Positions 42,688 through 53,837 are shown, counted from the first letter of the stretch. The stretch is 64,000 nucleotides of DNA from Goekera deserti (GCF_010685995.1 NZ_JAAGWK010000005.1:309600-373599); one strand, 5' to 3'. Notes: generated by a model from the letters alone, not told the origin. Numbers and translations: made by a program.

Positions 42688-43743
42688 ATGCACGAGACCG
42701 ACCAGATGGTCGTCCGTACCCAGCGTCGTCCGGCCGCTCCCGTGGTCATCGGACACCGCGGCGCACCCGGCTACCGCCCCGAGCACACGATGTCGAGCTA
42801 CGAGCTCGCCATCGACATGGGCGCCGACCTGATCGAGCCCGACATCGTCCTCAGCCGCGACGGCGCACTGATCGCCCGGCACGAGAACGAGCTCTCCCTG
42901 TCCACCGACGTCGCCGCCCACCCCGAGTTCGCCGATCGCCACCGCACCCAGGTGGTCAACGGCAAGCAGCAGACCGGCTGGTTCGTCGAGGACTTCACCC
43001 TCGCCGAGCTGCGCACCCTGCGCGCGGTGGAGAAGAACCCCCATCTGCGGCCGCTGAACACCGCCTACGACGGCACCGAGGGCATCCTCACGCTGGCCGA
43101 CATCGTCGCCCTGGTGCGCCGGCGCTCCACCCCGCAGCGCCGCGTGCGGGTACTGGCCGAGCTGAAGCACCCCACCTGGTACGCCGAGCAGGGCATGCCC
43201 TACACCCGGCTCGTCGCCGACGAACTGCGCCGGCTGGACGCCACGGGCGAGGACGGCCCGGTCGTCCTGCAGAGCTTCGACGCCGCCGCGCTGCGCTGGC
43301 TGCGCGCCCAGCTGGGTGAGCACGGTCCGCGGATGGTGCAGCTGGTCGACGACGAGGGCGACGAGCACGACGCCATGGTCACCCCGGCCGGGCTGCGTGA
43401 GGTCTCCACGTACGCCCAGGGCGTCGGACCGGGCAAGGGCCGGGTGCTGGTGCGCGACGCCGAGCAGAACCTCGTGGGCGTCTCGGACCTGGTCAGCCAG
43501 GCACACCGGGCCGGTCTCTGCGTGTTCGTGTGGACGTTGCGCGCGGAGAACGCGTACCTGCCGCTGCACCTGCGCCAGGGCACCGACCCGGCCGCGCTCG
43601 GTGACGCCCGCGCCGAGGTCGCACTGCTGTGGGCGCTGGGCCTGGACGGGGTCATCACCGACCACCCCGACATCGCCGTCGCCGCCCGCGCCGAGGTCAC
43701 CGTCGCCACCCGCGAGCTGGTCACCGCCCGCCGCGGCGTCTGA
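42688..43743 (+). CDS. Glycerophosphodiester phosphodiesterase
   Basis: 351 aa, GDPD TIM barrel without signal peptide. GHRGAPGYRPEHT holds the catalytic His, EPDIVLSRDG the metal Glu/Asp, and ITDHPDIAV closes the barrel. Length and the long insert (VNGKQQTGWFVEDFTLAEL) match GlpQ-like enzymes releasing glycerol-3-phosphate. Divergent from rsgA; followed by a terminator hairpin. Confidence 0.92.
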   Translation: MHETDQMVVRTQRRPAAPVVIGHRGAPGYRPEHTMSSYELAIDMGADLIEPDIVLSRDGALIARHENELSLSTDVAAHPEFADRHRTQVVNGKQQTGWFVEDFTLAELRTLRAVEKNPHLRPLNTAYDGTEGILTLADIVALVRRRSTPQRRVRVLAELKHPTWYAEQGMPYTRLVADELRRLDATGEDGPVVLQSFDAAALRWLRAQLGEHGPRMVQLVDDEGDEHDAMVTPAGLREVSTYAQGVGPGKGRVLVRDAEQNLVGVSDLVSQAHRAGLCVFVWTLRAENAYLPLHLRQGTDPAALGDARAEVALLWALGLDGVITDHPDIAVAARAEVTVATRELVTARRGV

Positions 43744-43764
43744 CGAAGGACCCCCTCGCCCCCA

Positions 43765-43799
43765 CCCCTCGCAGGCTCGCGGCGAGACCCTGCGAGGGG
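43765..43799 (+). terminator. Terminator hairpin after the GDPD gene
   Basis: CCCCTCGCAGG at 43765-43775 pairs with CCTGCGAGGGG at 43789-43799, an 11-bp perfect stem with a 13-nt loop. It starts 22 bp past the GDPD stop. Confidence 0.75.
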
Positions 43800-43807
43800 G
43801 CCACATG

Positions 43808-43940
43808 CGCGGAGCGCGTCGTGGGCGGCGCCGCAGGCCCTGCTTCAGGGGCCCGCGGCGCGCGCAGCGCGTCATGGGGGCAGCGCAGGCCCCGCTGCAG
43901 CGGCCCGCGGCGCGCGGAGCGCGTCGTGGGGGGCGGCGGG
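43808..43940. repeat. Tandem 52-53-bp repeat, about 2.5 units
   Basis: Units begin at 43808, 43861 and 43913 with CGCGSAGCGCGTCRTGGG and carry GCAGGCC then CAGCGGCCCGCGGCG at the end. The third is partial. It lies between the GDPD terminator and the purA stop, in noncoding sequence. Confidence 0.7.
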
Positions 43941-43948
43941 GTCCTTCC

Positions 43949-45933
<1,985 letters not shown>

Positions 45934-46092
45934 CGGCGGACCTGTCCCCCCAGCCCCGCGTCCGCCGCGCCCGGGCGTGCGGACGGGGCCCGCCCGGGGA
46001 GCCGGGAGCGGTGCCGATCGTGGACACTGGGCGCACACCCGCGCCGAGGAGGCTCCGCTGCCGTCGTCCCGCCGCCCCCGCCGGACCGGGTC

Positions 46093-47160
46093 GTGACTGC
46101 GCCGCGCCGGGCGGTCCTCGGCCCGTTCCGCCCCGCGCCGCAGCCCCCGGCGCCCGGGCACCGGCTGCTGCCCGAGGCGCTCGCCCGACCCAGCCTGGGT
46201 GCGCTGGTCGGGCTGGTCGCCGTGGTGGCCTTCTTCGGCGTGGAGTCCCCCGGGTTGCTGAGCACCGGGGGTCTGGCGTCGGTGCTGGACATCGCCTCGC
46301 TGCTGGGCATCGGCAGCGTGGCGGTCGCCGTCCTGCTGGTCGCCGGGCAGTTCGACCTGTCCATCGGGGTGATCTCCGTGGCCAGCTCGCTGGTGACCGC
46401 CCTGCTGGTGTCCGAGGCCGGCTGGGGCATCTGGCCCGCGCTGGCCGTCTCGCTGACCGCCGCACTGCTGATGGGGGCGGTCAACGGGCTGCTGGTGGTG
46501 AGCACCGGGCTGCCGAGCTTCCTGGTCACCCTGGCCACGTTCCTGGTGCTGCAGGGCACGTCCCTGGCGGTGGCGTCGGCGGTGGCGGGCACCTCGCGGG
46601 TGGGCGGGCTGGGCGCCGCAGCTGGCTGGGAGTCGGCCCGCCGGGTGTTCGGGGCGACCCTGCAGGTCGGTGACGGCCGGTTCCGGGTGGCCCTGCTCTG
46701 GTGGGTGCTGGTGACCGCGCTGGCCGGGTTCCTGCTCTGGCGCACCCGGTTCGGCAACGCGGTGTTCGCCAGCGGCGGCGCGCCGCAGGCCGCCCGCGAG
46801 CTGGGCGTGCCGGTGGCGCGCACCACGGTGCTGCTGTTCCTGGGCACCGCGGCCGCCGGCTGGCTGATCGGCACGCTCGGCCTGGTGCGGCTGCGCGGGG
46901 TGCAGGTCGACCCGGTGCTCGGCTCGGAGATCCAGTACCTGGTGGTCGCGGTGATCGGCGGCTGCCTGCTCACCGGTGGCTACGGCTCCGCGGTGGGCGC
47001 GGCGCTGGGCTCGCTGCTGTACGCGGTGGCCAGCCAGGGCATCGTGCTGGCCGGCTGGGACCCGCGCTGGTTCCAGGTCTTCCTCGGCGTCCTGCTGCTG
47101 CTGGCCCTGCTGGCCAACAGCATCGTGCGCCGCCGGCTGCTCGCGGTGCCCCGGTCGTGA
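46093..47160 (+). CDS. Sugar ABC transporter permease, second system
   Basis: 355 aa from GTG 46093. CUT2 (RbsC-like) permease, clearly a paralogue of 7833-8924: shared LLWWVL, RTRFGN, VPxARTT and [17 protein letters not shown] segments. About nine TM helices after a 30-residue Pro-rich start. No binding-protein gene accompanies it here. GTGA overlap with the ATPase. Confidence 0.9.
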   Translation: MTAPRRAVLGPFRPAPQPPAPGHRLLPEALARPSLGALVGLVAVVAFFGVESPGLLSTGGLASVLDIASLLGIGSVAVAVLLVAGQFDLSIGVISVASSLVTALLVSEAGWGIWPALAVSLTAALLMGAVNGLLVVSTGLPSFLVTLATFLVLQGTSLAVASAVAGTSRVGGLGAAAGWESARRVFGATLQVGDGRFRVALLWWVLVTALAGFLLWRTRFGNAVFASGGAPQAARELGVPVARTTVLLFLGTAAAGWLIGTLGLVRLRGVQVDPVLGSEIQYLVVAVIGGCLLTGGYGSAVGAALGSLLYAVASQGIVLAGWDPRWFQVFLGVLLLLALLANSIVRRRLLAVPRS

Positions 47161-47984
47161 GCACCGCGCTCGGCAGTGCCGCCGTCCCGGCCGTCGCGCC
47201 GCTGCTGGAGCTGCGCGGCGTCACCGCACGCTTCGGCAGCGTGGCCGCGCTGTCCCGGGTCTCGCTGACGCTGCGCGCCGGCGAGGTGACCTGCGTGCTC
47301 GGGGAGAACGGGTCGGGCAAGTCCACCCTGGTGGCCCTGCTGTCCGGCCTGCAGCGGCACGACGAGGGCGAGCTGCTGCTGGACGGCCAGGCGGTCCGCT
47401 TCCGCACGCCGGGGCAGGCCCGGGCGGCCGGCATCGCCACCGTGTGGCAGGACCTCGCGGTGGCGCCGGTGATGTCGGTCTGGCGGAACTTCTTCCTCGG
47501 CGCGGAGCCGACCCGGGGGGTCTGGCCGTTCCGCCAGCTCGACCTGGACGCCGCCCGGGACACCACGGTGCGGGAGATGGCCCGGATCGGCGTCACCGGG
47601 ATCGACCCGGACGCCCCGGCGAGCGCGCTGCGCGCCGGGGAGCGGCACAGCCTGGCGATCGCCCGCGCGCTGCACTTCGGGGCCCGGGCGCTGGTGGTCG
47701 ACGAGCCGACCGCGCCGCTCACCGTGGCGCAGCACGCCCTGGTGCTGGAGTCGCTGGTCGCCGCGCGCGGCCGGGGCCTGGCGGTGGTGTTCGTGACGCA
47801 CAACCCGCAGTACGCCCACCTGGTCGGCGACCACTACGTGCTGATGGCGCACGGGCAGGTGGCCAGCAACCTCACCCGCGACGACGTCGACGTCGAGGAC
47901 CTCACCCGGCTGCTGGCCGGCGGGGACGACCTGCGCCGGCTGACCGAGACGCTGCGCCAGCTGCACCCCGACCTGCCCCGCTGA
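47157..47984 (+). CDS. Sugar ABC transporter ATP-binding protein with altered signature
   Basis: 275 aa from GTG 47157, paralogue of 6995-7822 (shared WRNFFLG, GIATVxQDLA). Walker A GENGSGKST and Walker B VVDEPT are intact. The ABC signature LSGGE reads LRAGE, and DEPTSAL reads DEPTAPL. The switch His of VTHNPQ is present. ATP binding should work, but the changed signature Ser/Gly could slow hydrolysis. Partner binding protein must lie elsewhere. Confidence 0.88.
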   Translation: MSTALGSAAVPAVAPLLELRGVTARFGSVAALSRVSLTLRAGEVTCVLGENGSGKSTLVALLSGLQRHDEGELLLDGQAVRFRTPGQARAAGIATVWQDLAVAPVMSVWRNFFLGAEPTRGVWPFRQLDLDAARDTTVREMARIGVTGIDPDAPASALRAGERHSLAIARALHFGARALVVDEPTAPLTVAQHALVLESLVAARGRGLAVVFVTHNPQYAHLVGDHYVLMAHGQVASNLTRDDVDVEDLTRLLAGGDDLRRLTETLRQLHPDLPR

Positions 47985-48047
47985 CCCCGCCGGGCTGATC
48001 CGCACCCGCACCCGCACCCGCAGCGTGGATCAGCTGGGTTCAGCAGT

Positions 48048-48110
48048 GTCCGGCCGAGTGCACCAACGCTGGTGAGCTCGGCCGGACGGTGATCAGCTCA
48101 GCTGATCACC
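48048..48110. terminator. Two adjacent hairpins between convergent genes
   Basis: First: GTCCGGCCGAG 48048-48058 with CTCGGCCGGAC 48077-48087. Second: GGTGATCAGCT 48088-48098, 1 nt, AGCTGATCACC 48100-48110, which includes the stop codon of the minus-strand DUF3151 gene. They abut exactly and likely stop transcription from both sides. Confidence 0.65.
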
Positions 48111-48513
48111 GCTGGAGCGACGGGTCGCAGTCGCCCAGCAGCTGGGCGCAGCGCGCGGCCTCGTCGGCCTCGCCGATCCGGTCCGCGGCGGCGGCGAGGG
48201 CCTGCACGCAGCGCAGGAAGCCGCGGTTGGGCTCGTGCGACCACGGCACCGGGCCGAAGCCCTTCCAGCCGTTGCGCCGCAGCGCGTCCAGGCCGCGGTG
48301 GTAGCCGGTGCGGGCGTAGGCGTAGGCCTCGATCGTGGCACCCCGCTGCAGGGCGTCCTCGGCCAGCGCCGCCCAGGCAGCGCTCACCGTGGGGTGCGCC
48401 GCGGCCACCTCGGCCGGGGCCGTGCCCGCGGCGAGCGCGGCGTCGGCCTCGGGGTTGGTGGGCAGCTTCGTGGCGGGCGGCTCGCCGAGCAGGTTGTGGT
48501 GCGCGTGGGTCAC
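48106..48513 (-). CDS. DUF3151 domain protein
   Basis: 135 aa from GTG 48513. Actinobacterial family of unknown function, often beside fba. Helical; PETISAAWAAL-like TVSAAWAALAEDAL, AYAYARTGYHRGLDALRRNGW and GPVPWSHEPNRGFLR, a TPR-like appearance. It lies 5 bp downstream of fba and is probably cotranscribed with it. Confidence 0.9.
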   Translation of the reverse strand: MTHAHHNLLGEPPATKLPTNPEADAALAAGTAPAEVAAAHPTVSAAWAALAEDALQRGATIEAYAYARTGYHRGLDALRRNGWKGFGPVPWSHEPNRGFLRCVQALAAAADRIGEADEAARCAQLLGDCDPSLQR

Positions 48514-48518
48514 GTCGA

Positions 48519-49550
48519 TCAGCCCTTGCTCTGACCGGCGGACAGCAGGTCCTCGCAGGCCTGCTGCACGCGGGCGGACATCGAGGCCTCGGCCAGCTTC
48601 ATGTAGGTGCGCGGGTCGTAGGTCTTCTTCACGCCCACCTCGCCGTCGACCTTGAGGACGCCGTCGTAGTTGCTGAACATGTGCCCGGCGATGGGGCGGG
48701 TGAAGGCGTACTGCGTGTCGGTGTCGACGTTCATCTTCACCACGCCGTAGCTCAGCGCCTCACGGATCTCCGACTGCGCCGAGCCCGACCCGCCGTGGAA
48801 GACCAGGTTGAACGGCTTGCTGCCCTCGGGCAGCCCCAGCTCCTTGGAGACGACGTCCTGGCCCTGCTTGAGGATCTCCGGCCGCAGCTTCACGTTGCCA
48901 GGCTTGTAGACGCCGTGCACGTTGCCGAAGGTCGCCGCCAGCAGGTAGACGCCCTTCTCGCCCAACCCGAGCGCCTTCGCGGTGGCGACGAAGTCGCCCT
49001 CGGCGGTGTACAGCTTCTCGTTGATGTCGTGCGCGACGCCGTCCTCCTCGCCGCCGACGACGCCGATCTCCACCTCGAGCACGATCTTGGCCGACGCGGT
49101 CTTCTCGATGAGCTCGGCGGCGATCTGCAGGTTCTCGTCGAGGTCGATGGCCGAGCCGTCCCACATGTGCGACTGGAACAGCGGCTCCTTGCCGGCGTCC
49201 ACGCGCTCCTGGGAGAGGGCGATCAGCGGGCGGACGTAGCTGTCCAGCTTGTCCTTGGGGCAGTGGTCGGTGTGCAGGGCGATCTGCACCGGGTAGCGCG
49301 CGGCGACCACGTGCGCGAACTCGGCCATCGCCGCGGCACCGGTGACCATGTCCTTGATGCCCAGGCCGGAGGCGAACTCGGCACCACCGGTGGAGAACTG
49401 GATGATCCCGTCGCTCCCGGCGTCCGCGAAGCCCTTGAGGGCGGCGTTGACGCTCTCGGAGGAGGTGCAGTTGATCGCCGGGTAGGCGAAGCCGCCCTCC
49501 TTCGCCCGGTCGAGCATGTCGGCGTAGGCCTCGGGGGTCGCGATCGGCAC
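48519..49550 (-). CDS. fba: Class II fructose-bisphosphate aldolase
   Basis: 343 aa from GTG 49550 with GGAG upstream. Zinc ligands are in HTDHCPKDKL, a Glu in EVEIGVVGGEEDG, and His in NVHGVYKPG and FHGGSGS. Reversible aldol cleavage in glycolysis/gluconeogenesis. GATACT about 55 bp upstream on the minus strand may be the -10 box. Confidence 0.97.
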   Translation of the reverse strand: MPIATPEAYADMLDRAKEGGFAYPAINCTSSESVNAALKGFADAGSDGIIQFSTGGAEFASGLGIKDMVTGAAAMAEFAHVVAARYPVQIALHTDHCPKDKLDSYVRPLIALSQERVDAGKEPLFQSHMWDGSAIDLDENLQIAAELIEKTASAKIVLEVEIGVVGGEEDGVAHDINEKLYTAEGDFVATAKALGLGEKGVYLLAATFGNVHGVYKPGNVKLRPEILKQGQDVVSKELGLPEGSKPFNLVFHGGSGSAQSEIREALSYGVVKMNVDTDTQYAFTRPIAGHMFSNYDGVLKVDGEVGVKKTYDPRTYMKLAEASMSARVQQACEDLLSAGQSKG

Positions 49551-49688
49551 GGGGACGCTCCAGGGGTTCGGTGGTGGGCATCGGGTCAGGGCTCGCGGTC
49601 AGTATCCCGGCTCGCCGGGTGCGCCGGACAGTGGGACGGACCGTCCCCGCGCATCCCCGGGTGCCGCGCGGCCGGGGTCCGTCGCGGG

Positions 49689-51041
49689 TCAGCCCCGGGA
49701 CGACCGGCCGGCCACCCGGGCGGCGACGCTGACCGGGTCGTACACCGGGGAGAACGGCGGGGCGTAGGAGAGGTCGGCCGCGGCCAGCTCGTCGGTCGTG
49801 AGGCCCGCCCAGAGGGCCGTGGCGAACACGTCCACCCGCTTGCCGGCGCCCGCACCACCCAGCACCTGCGCGCCGAGCAACCGGCCCGACCCGCGCTCGG
49901 CCAGCACCTTCACCGTGATGCCGGTGGCGCCCGGGTAGTAGCCGGCCCGGGTGGTGCTCTGCACGGTCTCGGTGGTGTACGCGAAGCCGGCACTCTCCGC
50001 CTCCGCCGACGAGAGCCCGGTCCGGCCGATCTCCAGGTCGCCCACCTTGGTGATCGCCGTGCCCAGCACGCCGCCGAACCGCGCCGGGCGGCCGCCGATC
50101 ACCGAGCCCGCGACCCGACCCTGCCGGTTGGCGTGGGTGCCCAGGGCGACGTGCGCGGCCTCGCCGGTGATCCGGGAGAACGTCTGCGCGCAGTCGCCGG
50201 CGGCGGACACCTGCCGGTGGGACCGGCTGCGCTGGGTGGCGTCGACGTCGATCGCGCCGGTGACGCCCAGCTGCAGGCCGGCGGCGTCGGCGAGCGCCAC
50301 CTCCGGGCCCATGCCCAGCCCCAGGACGACGAGGTCGCACGCGTACGAGCCGGCGTCGGTGCGCACCGCGCGTGCGGTGCCGGCGCCGTCCAGCTCGATC
50401 TCCCGGGCCGCCTCCCCCGGGTGCACGTCGATGCCCATCGAGCCCAGGTGCTCGCACACCCGCAGGCCCATGTCCGGGTCGAGGGACTGCATCGGCAGGT
50501 CGTCGGCCAGCACGACGGTCACCTCCAGGCCGCGGCCCTGCAGCTGCTCGGCCATCTCCAGGCCGATGTAGCCCCCGCCCAGCACCACGGCCCGGCGGGC
50601 GCCGCCGTCCAGCACGCCGCGGATCCGGGCGCCGTCGGCCAGCCGGTGCACGCCGTGCACGCCGGGGGCGTCCAGGCCTGGGACAGGCGGCCGGCTGGGC
50701 CGCCCGCCGGTGGCCACCACGAGCCGGTCCCAGCCCAGCCGCTCGCCCCCGCCGGTGACCACCACCCCGGCGTCCAGGTCGACCTCGGTGGCCCGCGTGC
50801 CGGTACGCACCTCGATGTCGCCGGCGGCGAACTCGGCCGGGGTGCGCGCGATCAGCTCCTCGCGGGAGCCCACCGTGTCACCGACCCAGTAGGGGATGCC
50901 GCACGCGGAGAACGAGACGTCCGGGCCCTGCTCGAGCACGACGACGTCCAGCTCGTCGACGCTCCGCAGCCGCCGCGCCTGCGCGGCCGCCGACATGCCG
51001 GCCGCGTCCCCACCGATGACCACGAGTCGCTGCTGGCTCAT
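49689..51041 (-). CDS. FAD/NAD-dependent pyridine nucleotide-disulfide oxidoreductase (CoA-disulfide reductase/NADH oxidase-like)
   Basis: 450 aa. FAD site IGGDAAGMSAA near residue 9, NAD site LGGGYIGLEMAE near 155 and redox Cys in VSFSACGIPYW near 47, the single-Cys pattern of CoA-disulfide reductases and NADH oxidase/Npr-like enzymes. The C-terminal dimer domain ends with YAPPFSPVYDP. Which thiol it serves is open; CoA or mycothiol-related disulfides are possible. Confidence 0.88.
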   Translation of the reverse strand: MSQQRLVVIGGDAAGMSAAAQARRLRSVDELDVVVLEQGPDVSFSACGIPYWVGDTVGSREELIARTPAEFAAGDIEVRTGTRATEVDLDAGVVVTGGGERLGWDRLVVATGGRPSRPPVPGLDAPGVHGVHRLADGARIRGVLDGGARRAVVLGGGYIGLEMAEQLQGRGLEVTVVLADDLPMQSLDPDMGLRVCEHLGSMGIDVHPGEAAREIELDGAGTARAVRTDAGSYACDLVVLGLGMGPEVALADAAGLQLGVTGAIDVDATQRSRSHRQVSAAGDCAQTFSRITGEAAHVALGTHANRQGRVAGSVIGGRPARFGGVLGTAITKVGDLEIGRTGLSSAEAESAGFAYTTETVQSTTRAGYYPGATGITVKVLAERGSGRLLGAQVLGGAGAGKRVDVFATALWAGLTTDELAAADLSYAPPFSPVYDPVSVAARVAGRSSRG

Positions 51042-51074
51042 GCCCCCACCCTCCCAGCCCCGCGCCCTCCTCGT

Positions 51075-52508
51075 TCAGGCCTGGGCGGAGGCGACGGCGG
51101 GGAGGTCGCCGACGGCGGCGCGGCGGAACATCGTGCCGGGGTTGAGCAGGCCCTGCGGGTCGAGTGCGTCCTTGATCGCCCGGTGCACCGACATCGACAC
51201 CGGGCCGAGCTCGCGCTCCAGCCACTCGGTCTTGATCCGGCCCACGCCGTGCTCGCCGGTGATCGTGCCGCCCAGCTCCAGCCCCAGCGCCAGGATCGCG
51301 TCGAAGGCCTCGTGGGCGCGGGTGCGCTGGTCGGCGTCGGTCTGGTCGAAGACCACGGTGGGGTGCATGTTGCCGTCCCCGGCGTGCCCGACCACGGCGA
51401 CGACCAGCCCGGCCCGGACGGCGACCTGCTGGCAGCCGTCCATGAAGTCCGCGATCCGCCCGCGCGGCACCGCGACGTCGTCCAGCAGCAGGCCGCTGCC
51501 CAGGCGTTGCAGCGCCGGCCAGGCCATCCGCCGGGCGGCCAGCAGCAGGTCGGCCTCGCCCGCGTCGTCGGTGGAGTGCACGAGGTCGGCACCCTCGTCG
51601 GTGCAGATCCGGGTCAACGCGGCGATCTCGGCGACCGCGGCCTCCCCGCCGGCGTCCGACTGGGCCATCAGCAGGGCGTGGGCGTCCCGGTCGAGGCCCG
51701 AGCGCATCAGGTCGTCGACGGCGCGGATGCAGGTCCGGTCCATCACCTCGAGCATGCTCGGCACCAGGCCCTCGGTGACCACACGCTGCACCACCCGGCC
51801 GGTCTGCGCCGTGCTGGCGAAGGAGGCCACCAGGGTGACCGGGGTCGCCGGGGCGGGCCGCAGCGACAGCGTGGCCTCGGTGATCACGCCGAGGGTGCCC
51901 TCCGACCCGACGAACAGCCGGGTCAGGTCGTACCCGGCGACGCCCTTCACGGTGCGCCGGCCGGTGCGCAGCACGCGACCGTCGGCCAGCACCACCTCCA
52001 GGCCGAGCACGTGGTCGGACGTGACGCCGTACTTGACGCAGCACAGGCCGCCGGAGTCCATGGCCAGGTTGCCGCCGAGGGTGCACCAGTCGTAGCTGGC
52101 CGGGTCCGGTGGGTAGTAGAGCCCCAGCCCGGCGACGGCGTCGCGCAGCGCGCGGGTCACCACCCCCGGTTGGACGACGGCCAGCCGATCGGTCGCCGAC
52201 ACCTCCAGCACCGCGTCCATCCGGGTGGTGACCAGGGTGATCACGCCGTCCACGGCGTTGGCCGCGCCGACCAGCCCGGACCCGCCGCCCCGCGGGACGA
52301 CGGGCACCCCGTGCCGCGACGCGGTCTGCATGACGGCGACCACGTCGGCGGTGCTGCGCGGCAGCACGACGGCGGCGGGGACCCCGGCCTCGGCGAACAT
52401 CGCCTGGTCGCGGGAGTAGCCGGCGGTGACGTCGGGGTCGGTGAGGACGCTGTCGGTGCCGAGTGCGGCGCGCAGGTCGGCGACCCAGCTGGGTGTGGTG
52501 ACGGTCAC
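51075..52508 (-). CDS. FAD-linked D-2-hydroxyacid oxidase/dehydrogenase (GlcD/D-lactate type)
   Basis: 477 aa from GTG 52508. VAO-family: FAD-binding VPRGGGSGLVGAA near 72-84 and GGNLAMDSGGLCCVKYG; C-terminal substrate domain with GHAGDGNMHPT and GEHGVGRIK, the metal and catalytic His motifs. Oxidises glycolate or D-lactate. The C-terminal PQGLLNPGTMF is typical. It is just upstream of the flavin oxidoreductase on the same strand. Confidence 0.9.
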   Translation of the reverse strand: MTVTTPSWVADLRAALGTDSVLTDPDVTAGYSRDQAMFAEAGVPAAVVLPRSTADVVAVMQTASRHGVPVVPRGGGSGLVGAANAVDGVITLVTTRMDAVLEVSATDRLAVVQPGVVTRALRDAVAGLGLYYPPDPASYDWCTLGGNLAMDSGGLCCVKYGVTSDHVLGLEVVLADGRVLRTGRRTVKGVAGYDLTRLFVGSEGTLGVITEATLSLRPAPATPVTLVASFASTAQTGRVVQRVVTEGLVPSMLEVMDRTCIRAVDDLMRSGLDRDAHALLMAQSDAGGEAAVAEIAALTRICTDEGADLVHSTDDAGEADLLLAARRMAWPALQRLGSGLLLDDVAVPRGRIADFMDGCQQVAVRAGLVVAVVGHAGDGNMHPTVVFDQTDADQRTRAHEAFDAILALGLELGGTITGEHGVGRIKTEWLERELGPVSMSVHRAIKDALDPQGLLNPGTMFRRAAVGDLPAVASAQA

Positions 52509-52588
52509 CCGTGCGACGGTACGGTGACCCCGTCCCGGGCACCGTGCCCGTCCAGCCGTCTCCCAGGATGCGCCCCTACGGTGCGCCG

Positions 52589-53221
52589 GTGACCACCGAG
52601 GCCCTGCCCCAGCTCCTGGACGCGCAGCACCTGCTCGACGCCTTCGGCCTGGCCGGCGTGCTGCTGATCGTGTTCGCCGAGACGGGGCTGCTCGTCGGCT
52701 TCTTCCTGCCCGGGGACTCCCTGCTGTTCACCGCCGGGCTGATCGCGGCCGGCGGCATCGCCGGGGTGAGCCTCGCGCCGCTGTGGGTGCTGCTGGTGCT
52801 GATCCCGCTGGCGGCGATCGCGGGCAACCTGGTCGGCTACGCGATCGGGTACCGGGCCGGGCCGGCGGTGTTCCACCGCGAGGACGGCCGCTTCTTCAAG
52901 ACCGCCCACGTCGACCGGGCGCACGCCTTCTTCGAGCGGCACGGTGCCCGCACGATCGTGCTGGCCCGCTTCGTGCCCGTGGTGCGCACCTTCGCCACCG
53001 TGATGGCGGGGGCCTCCCGGATGAGCTTCGGGGCCTACGCGCTGTACTCGGTGGTCGGCGGTGTGCTGTGGGGCGCCGGGGTGACCGTGCTCGGGTACTG
53101 GCTGGGTGGGGTGGACGTCGTCCGGGCGCACGTGGAGGCGTTCGCCCTGCTGGTGGTGCTGCTCTCGCTGGTGCCGGTGGGCGTCGAGTACCTCCGCACC
53201 CGCCGCCACCGCCCCGCCTGA
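52589..53221 (+). CDS. DedA family membrane protein
   Basis: 210 aa from GTG 52589; ATG 52568 and GTG 52511 are in-frame alternatives. TACGGT lies 6 bp before the chosen GTG, fitting a leaderless transcript. SNARE-associated/DedA features: FAETGLLVGFFLPGDSLLF, GYAIGYRAGPAVF, FFERHGARTIVLARFVPVVRTF and a late GxxLGYWLG. Four to six TM helices. Relatives are undecaprenyl-phosphate or lipid scramblases/flippases. Confidence 0.9.
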   Translation: MTTEALPQLLDAQHLLDAFGLAGVLLIVFAETGLLVGFFLPGDSLLFTAGLIAAGGIAGVSLAPLWVLLVLIPLAAIAGNLVGYAIGYRAGPAVFHREDGRFFKTAHVDRAHAFFERHGARTIVLARFVPVVRTFATVMAGASRMSFGAYALYSVVGGVLWGAGVTVLGYWLGGVDVVRAHVEAFALLVVLLSLVPVGVEYLRTRRHRPA

Positions 53222-53238
53222 CTCCTCCGGGCGAAAGT

Positions 53239-53283
53239 CAGGCGGGCCGGGGCCAGGCGGGCCGGGGCCAGGCGGGCCGGGGT
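53239..53283. repeat. Three tandem 15-bp units at the pyrE 3' end
   Basis: CAGGCGGGCCGGGGC at 53239, 53254 and 53269, the last ending in T, which is the first base of the pyrE stop codon (minus strand). It lies between dedA and pyrE. Confidence 0.75.
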
Positions 53284-53837
53284 CAGGCGAGGCCGAGGTC
53301 GGCGAGCTCGAACGCGGCGCGGTACTCCAGGCCGGCGGCCTGGACGGCGGCCCGGGCCCCGCGGTCGACGACGACGGCCACCGCGATCACCTCGGCGCCG
53401 GCCTCCTGCAGGGCCTCGACGGCGGTGAGCGGGCTGCCGCCGGTGGTGGACACGTCCTCGACCACGAGCACCGCCCGGCCGGCGACGTCCGGGCCCTCGA
53501 TCCGCCGCTGCAGCCCGTGCGCCTTGCCCTGCTTGCGGACGACGCAGGCGTCCAGGAACCCGGCGCCGTCGGAGGCGGCGTGCAGCATGGCCGTGGCCAC
53601 CGGGTCGGCGCCCAGCGTCAGCCCGCCGACGACGTCGTAGACCAGGTCGCCGGTGAGCTGGCGCATCACCCGGCCGACCAGCGGCGCGCCCTCGTGGTGC
53701 AGCGTGAGGCGCCGCATGTCGATGTACCAGTCGGCCTCCCGACCGGAGCTCAGGGTGACCTTCCCGTGCACCACGGCCAGGTCGACGATGAGCTGCCGGA
53801 GCCGGTCACGGTCGGGATGGGCGGTCGCTGCGGTCAT
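53283..53837 (-). CDS. pyrE: Orotate phosphoribosyltransferase
   Basis: 184 aa. Orotate plus PRPP to OMP. PRPP loop VLVVEDVSTTGGSPL near 120-133, KVTLSSGREADWYIDMR near the start and RKQGKAHG for the catalytic flexible loop. Length is normal. It is divergent from the TspO gene. Confidence 0.96.
   Translation of the reverse strand: MTAATAHPDRDRLRQLIVDLAVVHGKVTLSSGREADWYIDMRRLTLHHEGAPLVGRVMRQLTGDLVYDVVGGLTLGADPVATAMLHAASDGAGFLDACVVRKQGKAHGLQRRIEGPDVAGRAVLVVEDVSTTGGSPLTAVEALQEAGAEVIAVAVVVDRGARAAVQAAGLEYRAAFELADLGLA

Noticed and set aside
48681..52592. Plus-strand open frame of 1303 codons
   Set aside because: It is antisense to fba and two flavoenzymes that carry full catalytic motifs.
53239..53283. 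15-bp tandem repeats as a regulatory array
   Set aside because: Three units at a gene end with no other sign of function; treated as a simple repeat.
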